Both the position numbers and the translations under genes were made by a program. Under the pieces are notes generated by a model, which did no database searches, was not told the origin of the DNA, and saw nothing but the letters and a program-made list of their open reading frames with translations. From Micromonospora chalcea (GTDB lineage Bacteria > Actinomycetota > Actinomycetes > Mycobacteriales > Micromonosporaceae), in the NCBI RefSeq assembly GCF_002926165.1, contig NZ_MAGP01000104.1, positions 1 to 64,000 of the forward strand: 64,000 nucleotides of DNA, given 5' to 3'. Below are positions 59,826-64,000 of the stretch, one piece after another (positions within the stretch are counted from its first letter, which is position 1; every line of letters starts with the position of its first letter).

Positions 59826-61033
59826 CAGGATCTCCCACCGGTGCGGCAGACGGCCTCCACCACGTCGGCGACGTCGGCGGCCGCCACCTGGTTGTCGAAG
59901 TGCCGCAGGGCGAACTGCTGGGCCCGCTCACCGCGCAGGCGGAGCCGTCCGTCGGTGAACTCCCGGTGGGCCTGCTCCAGTCCGGCGACCAGCGCGGCCA
60001 CATCGTTGCGCGGCACCACCCAGCCGGTCGTCTCGTCGACCGTCTCGGGCAGACCGCCGGCGTCGCTGACGATGCTGGGCACCCCGGTGGCTCCCGCCTC
60101 ACAGGCGGCGCCGTGTCCCTCGGACAGCGAGGGACTGACGCTCACGTCGGCGGCACGGTAGCAGGCCCGGACGTCCGACACCGACGTCAACCACGTCACG
60201 CTCGGATCGCGGTCGACCCCGAAACGGCCGATCAACTCGCGGCGGTGCGCCTCGCCGGCCGCCGAGAAACCGGCGCCCACCAGGAGCAGCCGGGCGTCCG
60301 GGTGGGCGGCGCGGAACTCGCGCCACGCCGCCAGCAGCACGTCGTGTCCCTTGATGCCGCGGCCCTGGTGGACCAGCTTCCGGGGTGGATAGACGTAGGC
60401 GACCATGATGACGACGAATGCATCCTCCTCGATGCCGAGTTCGGCGCGCGCCTTCGCCCGTACCTCCCGCCGGCCGGTCGAGCCCTCCAGGTCGGCGAAG
60501 TGCGCGGTCCGGGCGCCGTAGGTGACGACCGGGCGCCGGGACGCGGGACATCCGAGCGCGCCGTAGAGGCCGGAGGTGTGGCCGGTGCCGCAGATGGTGA
60601 CGTGGTCGAGCCGCCACAACACCCGCTCGACCAGCTTGATCAGCGGAGACTCCAGGTACAGCGGCCCGGCCACCATGTGCACCCGCCGCAGCGGCATGCG
60701 TAGGCTCGCGAAGCGGGCGGCGAGCGCTGACGCGTACAGGTGGTACTTCAGGACGTCCGGGCGGATCCGGCCGATCAGGCGGCGCAGCCGCCACAGGTCC
60801 CGCAGCGTCGACGGGCGCGGCCGGAAGCGGAAGTCGAACGGCGAGTCGTGCACCTCGACACCTCGCTGCCGCAGCTCCCCGGTGAGCCGCCCGGTCTCGC
60901 GCGGCAGGATCGCCACGACCTCGTGCCCGCGGCGGCGGAGTTCCTCCACCTGCGGGACGATCCAGAGTCCACCCTGGTCGGTCTTGAGCAGGACGGCGAT
61001 CCGCAGCGGGCGCGTGCCCGCGCCGGCCGTCAC
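59825..61033 (-). CDS. GT4-type glycosyltransferase
   Basis: 402 residues starting at GTG 61033 in a GTGA overlap with the aminotransferase. N-terminal IAVLLKTDQGGLWIVPQVEE and VVAILPRETG, HLYASALAARFASL, then VIMVAYVYPPRKLVHQGRGI and PSLSEGHGAACEAGATGVPS. The glycine-rich GLWIVPQVEELRRRGHEV opening is that of GT4 enzymes of capsule loci. The E-x-E spacing in SEGHGAACE is one residue shorter than the usual E-x7-E, a minor deviation. The frame open to 62188 is antisense shadow. Co-translated with both neighbours. Confidence 0.85.
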   Translation of the reverse strand: MTAGAGTRPLRIAVLLKTDQGGLWIVPQVEELRRRGHEVVAILPRETGRLTGELRQRGVEVHDSPFDFRFRPRPSTLRDLWRLRRLIGRIRPDVLKYHLYASALAARFASLRMPLRRVHMVAGPLYLESPLIKLVERVLWRLDHVTICGTGHTSGLYGALGCPASRRPVVTYGARTAHFADLEGSTGRREVRAKARAELGIEEDAFVVIMVAYVYPPRKLVHQGRGIKGHDVLLAAWREFRAAHPDARLLLVGAGFSAAGEAHRRELIGRFGVDRDPSVTWLTSVSDVRACYRAADVSVSPSLSEGHGAACEAGATGVPSIVSDAGGLPETVDETTGWVVPRNDVAALVAGLEQAHREFTDGRLRLRGERAQQFALRHFDNQVAAADVADVVEAVCRTGGRS

Positions 61034-62160
61034 CGGGCGTCCAGGAACTGCTCGACGGCGCCGATGACCCGCGCCAGACGGCCGTCGTCCAGGACGGAGC
61101 CGCTGGGTAGCGTGAGGCCCTGGGCGAACAGGCGGTCCGAGGCGCCCGTCACGACCGATCGGCACCCGGCGAAAACCGGCTGCCGGTGCATCGGCTTCCA
61201 CACGTGCCGGGTCTCGATGTCCCGCGCGGACAGGTGGGCCCCGAGTTCCGCCGCCGCCCACCCGGTCCGTTCGGGGTCGACCACGATGCTGGTCAGCCAG
61301 CAGTTCGAGCCTTCGTCCCCGTCCCCGAGCAGGCGGACCCCGGGCACGCCGGAGAACAGCTTGGCGTACCGTTCGCGCACCAGGCGGCGCCGGCGCATCA
61401 TTCCGTCCAACCGGTGCAACTGGGCCCGGCCGAGTGCGGCGAGCAGATTGCTGAGCCGGTAGTTGTAACCCACGTCGACGTGCTCGTAGTGCGGCACGGG
61501 CTCGCGCGCCTGGGTGGCCAGGTGCCGGCAGCGGGCCAGCAACGCCTCGTCGTCGGAGAGCAGCATGCCCCCACCGGACGTTGTGATGATCTTGTTGCCG
61601 TTGAACGACAGCGCGCTGAGCCGCCCGAAGGAGGCGGCCGGACGCCCGCGGTAGGTCGCGCCGAGCGCCTGCGCGGCGTCCTCGACCACCGGCACGCCCG
61701 CCGCCTCGCACACCGGCAGCAGCGCGTCGTAGTCGGCGCAGGTGCCGAACATGTCCGCGATCAGTACCGCGGCGACCTTCTCGCCGGATCGGCGCAGCAT
61801 GCCGAGCATCTCGGCGAGCGCTGCCACGTCCATGTTTCCGGTCGCCGGGTCGCAGTCGACGAAGACGGGTTCGGCGCCGGTGTAGACCGCGGCGTTGGCG
61901 GTGGCCGCGAACGTCATCGTCGGCGCCACCACCACGCTTCCCGGCCCGGCCCCCAGGGCGAGCAGGGCGAGGTGCAGCGCGGACGTGCCGGAGTTCAGGG
62001 CCAGCGCGCCGGCCGTCCCGACGCGGTCCGCGACCTCCCGCTCGAACGCCTCCACCTCGGGGCCGAGCGGCGCGACCCAACCGGAGCGGATCGCGCGGAG
62101 CACGTATGACTCCTCCAGGGGCCCGACGTCGGGCGGGGAAAGGTAGATCCGGCCGGTCAT
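61030..62160 (-). CDS. DegT/DnrJ/EryC1 aminotransferase, EpsN/PglE-like
   Basis: 376 residues, PLP enzyme. The opening IYLSPPDVGPLEESYVLRAI and SGWVAPLGPEVEAFE matches EpsN and PglE, which aminate C4 of UDP-4-keto-6-deoxy-GlcNAc. NSGTSALHLALLALG, EDAAQALGA (D161) and K190 in SFNGNKIITTSGGG are the PLP contacts. It is the natural partner of the LegB-like dehydratase at 53601, giving a UDP-4-amino-6-deoxy sugar of the bacillosamine or fucosamine kind. The matching 4-N-acetyltransferase is not in the window. First gene of a three-gene minus-strand run. Confidence 0.88.
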   Translation of the reverse strand: MTGRIYLSPPDVGPLEESYVLRAIRSGWVAPLGPEVEAFEREVADRVGTAGALALNSGTSALHLALLALGAGPGSVVVAPTMTFAATANAAVYTGAEPVFVDCDPATGNMDVAALAEMLGMLRRSGEKVAAVLIADMFGTCADYDALLPVCEAAGVPVVEDAAQALGATYRGRPAASFGRLSALSFNGNKIITTSGGGMLLSDDEALLARCRHLATQAREPVPHYEHVDVGYNYRLSNLLAALGRAQLHRLDGMMRRRRLVRERYAKLFSGVPGVRLLGDGDEGSNCWLTSIVVDPERTGWAAAELGAHLSARDIETRHVWKPMHRQPVFAGCRSVVTGASDRLFAQGLTLPSGSVLDDGRLARVIGAVEQFLDAR

Positions 62161-62374
62161 CGAGCCTCCGTCCCCGCAGCGGGATCACGGTCGTGGCAGC
62201 GAAGGGTCACGGACGGTAAAACGGGACAACCGGCAAGGAGTGATGGCGTACGCCGTGTTCGTGCCGAAAAGCACACGATCGTGCCGCGCGACGCCGTCGA
62301 GCCGGGAACCGCTGAGCCCGGGAACGAGTAGAGTTCGGCGGCCCCGCCAGGAATCAACGATCCGGGAGTCCCGA

Positions 62375-63385
62375 GTGCTGCACCTGAGGGTGATCGCGCC
62401 GCGCGACCAGTCGTCGGCGGTCGTGGAGCTGCTGGCCGCCGACCCCGGCGTCACGCACCTCGTGGTGCTGCCGGGCGCCGCCCGCCAGCCCGCGGGTGAC
62501 TACGTCACCTGCGACGTGGTCCGGGAGAGCGCCGACGGCGTACTGAGCCGGCTCCAGGAACTCGGCGTCGAGGCGCACGGCGCGATCGCCACCAACGACG
62601 TCGAGCTGACCCTGTCCGAGGCGGCCGACCGGGCCGCCGAAGAAGCCCCCGGCCACGGGGAGGACGCCGTGGTGTGGGACGAGATCGCCGCGAAGACCGG
62701 CGAGCAGACGGTGCTCACCGGCACGTTCCTCGCCCTGATCGTGGTGGCCACCATGATCGCCGGAATCGGCGTGCTGCTGGACCAGCCCATCCTGATCGTC
62801 GGCGCGATGGTGGTCGGCCCCGAGTTCGGTCCGCTCGCCGCGCTCTGCGTGGCGTTGCTGCGGCGTCAGCCGCGCGTGGTCGGCCACTCGGTCAAGGCGC
62901 TGACGGTCGGTTTCCTCGTCGCCATGGCGGCCACCGCGCTGAGCACCTGGGCGCTCACCGCGGCCGGCCTGGTCGACCGGGACATGCTGCTGGCGGAACG
63001 GCCGATGACCGACTTCATCTGGCGTCCGGACGCGTTGTCCTGGGTGGTGGGCCTGCTCGCCGGCGTGGCCGGCATGCTGTCGCTGACCTCGAAGAAGTCC
63101 GGCTCGCTCGTGGGTGTGCTGATCTCGGTGACCACAGTGCCGGCGGCGGCGAACGTGGCCGTCGCGTCCGCGTACGGCGTGTGGCACGAGGCGGCCGGCT
63201 CCGCCCTCCAACTGGTGATCAACCTGGCCGCGATCGTGCTCGCCGGGCTGCTCACGCTCGCGGTCCAGCTGTGCTGGTGGCGGCACGTCGCCCGGCGGGC
63301 CGCGCACGCGGTGCCCCGGCAGCGGGCAGACCGGCGTCCGGCCCCGGTCAGCGCCAGTCGTCGCCGGCGTCGAGACGACGGCTGA
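62375..63385 (+). CDS. DUF389 family membrane protein
   Basis: 336 residues. A soluble N-terminal domain of about 110 residues (LHLRVIAPRDQSSAVVELLA, then an ACT-like pattern) precedes about six membrane segments including TVLTGTFLALIVVATMIAGI, ILIVGAMVVGPEFGPLAALC and LTLAVQLCWW. The GAMVVGPEFGPL segment is the signature of the family. Function is unknown. The start is GTG 62375 with GGGAG before it; the frame is open to 62240. The 214 bases upstream hold no other gene. It overlaps the convergent hypothetical gene by 38 bases. Confidence 0.85.
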   Translation: MLHLRVIAPRDQSSAVVELLAADPGVTHLVVLPGAARQPAGDYVTCDVVRESADGVLSRLQELGVEAHGAIATNDVELTLSEAADRAAEEAPGHGEDAVVWDEIAAKTGEQTVLTGTFLALIVVATMIAGIGVLLDQPILIVGAMVVGPEFGPLAALCVALLRRQPRVVGHSVKALTVGFLVAMAATALSTWALTAAGLVDRDMLLAERPMTDFIWRPDALSWVVGLLAGVAGMLSLTSKKSGSLVGVLISVTTVPAAANVAVASAYGVWHEAAGSALQLVINLAAIVLAGLLTLAVQLCWWRHVARRAAHAVPRQRADRRPAPVSASRRRRRDDG

Positions 63386-63782
63386 GCAGGGTCGCCAGCG
63401 GCACCGACTCGCCGTCCCGGCCGCCCCGGCCGACCACGAGCGGCGGCGGACTGGGCGGCGGGTCCGCCCCGAGCAGCCGCGTCCGCAGGCCCGGCGGCAC
63501 GGTGAGCAGGTAGAAACGCCCGTCGGTGTCCACCGCGCGGCTGTGCGCCCGGTCCACGTACCAGCCGGTGATCCGCGTGCGGTAGCGACCGCGCCCGTCG
63601 TGCCCGGTCGCGGTCAGCCGGCCGGCGCGCAGCCCGCGCCGCAGCGCCTCGGCGGCGAACCGGGCCACCAGCTCCGCGGCCTCCGCCTGCTCGGCCTCGC
63701 GTTCGCGGGCGGCGGCCTCCGCGTGCGCCCGCACCGCGTGGCGTCGCCGCTCCCGCCACCGCTCGTCGTCCTCACCGCCCAC
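63348..63782 (-). CDS. hypothetical protein
   Basis: 144 residues. The N-terminal 50 residues are a charged, probably coiled helix (WRERRRHAVRAHAEAAARER); the rest includes RYRTRITGWYVDRAHSRAVD and FYLLTVPPGL, a small beta-rich domain. The start GTG 63782 is chosen because TACCCT (63790-63795) lies seven bases upstream, a leaderless arrangement, and an earlier in-frame start at 63821 has no support. I do not recognise a family. Tail-to-tail overlap with the DUF389 gene. Confidence 0.55.
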   Translation of the reverse strand: MGGEDDERWRERRRHAVRAHAEAAAREREAEQAEAAELVARFAAEALRRGLRAGRLTATGHDGRGRYRTRITGWYVDRAHSRAVDTDGRFYLLTVPPGLRTRLLGADPPPSPPPLVVGRGGRDGESVPLATLLSRRLDAGDDWR

Positions 63783-63789
63783 GACCGCG

Positions 63790-63795
63790 AGGGTA
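63790..63795 (-). promoter_or_regulatory. candidate leaderless -10 box
   Basis: TACCCT on the minus strand, seven bases before the GTG at 63782; no Shine-Dalgarno and no clear -35 box. Confidence 0.35.
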
Positions 63796-63860
63796 CGCGG
63801 AACCGGCCCCGCCCGGCGCACAGGCCGTCGGGCCCGGCGCGCGCACCGCCGAGGCTGCGG

Positions 63861-63917
63861 TGATCAAGGGGTTTGTGTCAGTCGAACGCCCCGAACAGGC
63901 CACAAACTCCTTGGTCA
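63861..63917. terminator. long inverted repeat near the window end
   Basis: Arms TGATCAAGGGGTTTGTG (63861-63877) and its near-complement (63901-63917), 17 bases with two positions that become G-U pairs in plus-strand RNA, around a 23-base loop. AT-rich relative to flanks and similar in core and size to 34086-34142. No gene is seen between 63783 and 64000. Confidence 0.55.
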
Positions 63918-64000
63918 ACAACGCGCTTGGTGAGTGGTGTTCGCGGCTCCGGCAGGCGTGACCCGTCCCTTTCCCGGCGCGCTGCCCGGTGTGATCAACT

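Overview
The window is about 64 kb of very GC-rich DNA with many GTG starts, tight ATGA/GTGA gene overlaps and hairpin terminators without T tracts. Gene content (GlgE-type alpha-glucan enzymes, PIG-V-like mannosyltransferase, KstD-like enzyme, many GT4 enzymes) points to a filamentous actinobacterium, most likely a Micromonosporaceae member close to Micromonospora; the genus is an inference from gene content and style. No rRNA, tRNA, CRISPR array, transposase or prophage gene was seen.

Region 1 (about 0.8-26 kb) is a wall-glycopolymer locus. It encodes two membrane-anchored CDP-glycerol/CDP-ribitol-type polyol-phosphate transferases (805-2481, 23744-25498), a Bcs1/Acs1-like fusion predicted to make CDP-ribitol (2501-4000), a two-gene TagGH/Wzm-Wzt-type ABC exporter (4105-5800), and a GT2 enzyme with the layout of the teichoic-acid glycosyltransferase TarS (20715-22274). 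All five enzyme types needed for UDP-2,3-diacetamido-2,3-dideoxy-mannuronic acid are scattered through it: 6-dehydrogenase (22278), Gfo/Idh 3-dehydrogenase (7901), aminotransferase (6738), hexapeptide N-acetyltransferase (25555) and WbpI-like 2-epimerase (14615). Three full GT-B enzymes, two half-length GT-B-like proteins and three GT-C-like membrane proteins complete it. The simplest reading is a ribitol-phosphate (teichoic-acid-like) polymer with amino-uronic acid decoration, exported by the ABC transporter.

Region 2 (about 26-34 kb) is mixed: a DUF952 protein, an OmpR/HisKA two-component system facing a TAXI lipoprotein, a YaaA-family protein, a fourth GT-C-like membrane protein and an App1-like phosphatase. 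Region 3 (34-51 kb) holds an HxlR/quinone-oxidoreductase pair, a TetR-OYE-KstD-SDR run, a VapBC/Uma2 patch, and the whole GlgE route to alpha-glucan: GlgC and GlgM make maltose-1-phosphate, GlgE extends with it, GlgB branches, and Pgm supplies glucose-1-phosphate.

Region 4 (52-62 kb) is a second, Wzx/Wzy-type polysaccharide locus: an NDP-sugar nucleotidyltransferase, two NDP-sugar SDRs (one LegB-like, one with an altered catalytic motif), a Wzy/ligase-like protein, a Wzx flippase, three GT4 enzymes and an EpsN/PglE-like aminotransferase. The window ends with a DUF389 membrane protein and a small hypothetical gene. Several regulators and both glg genes of the divergent pair appear to have leaderless promoters, with a TAnnnT-type -10 box only 6-8 nt before the start codon.
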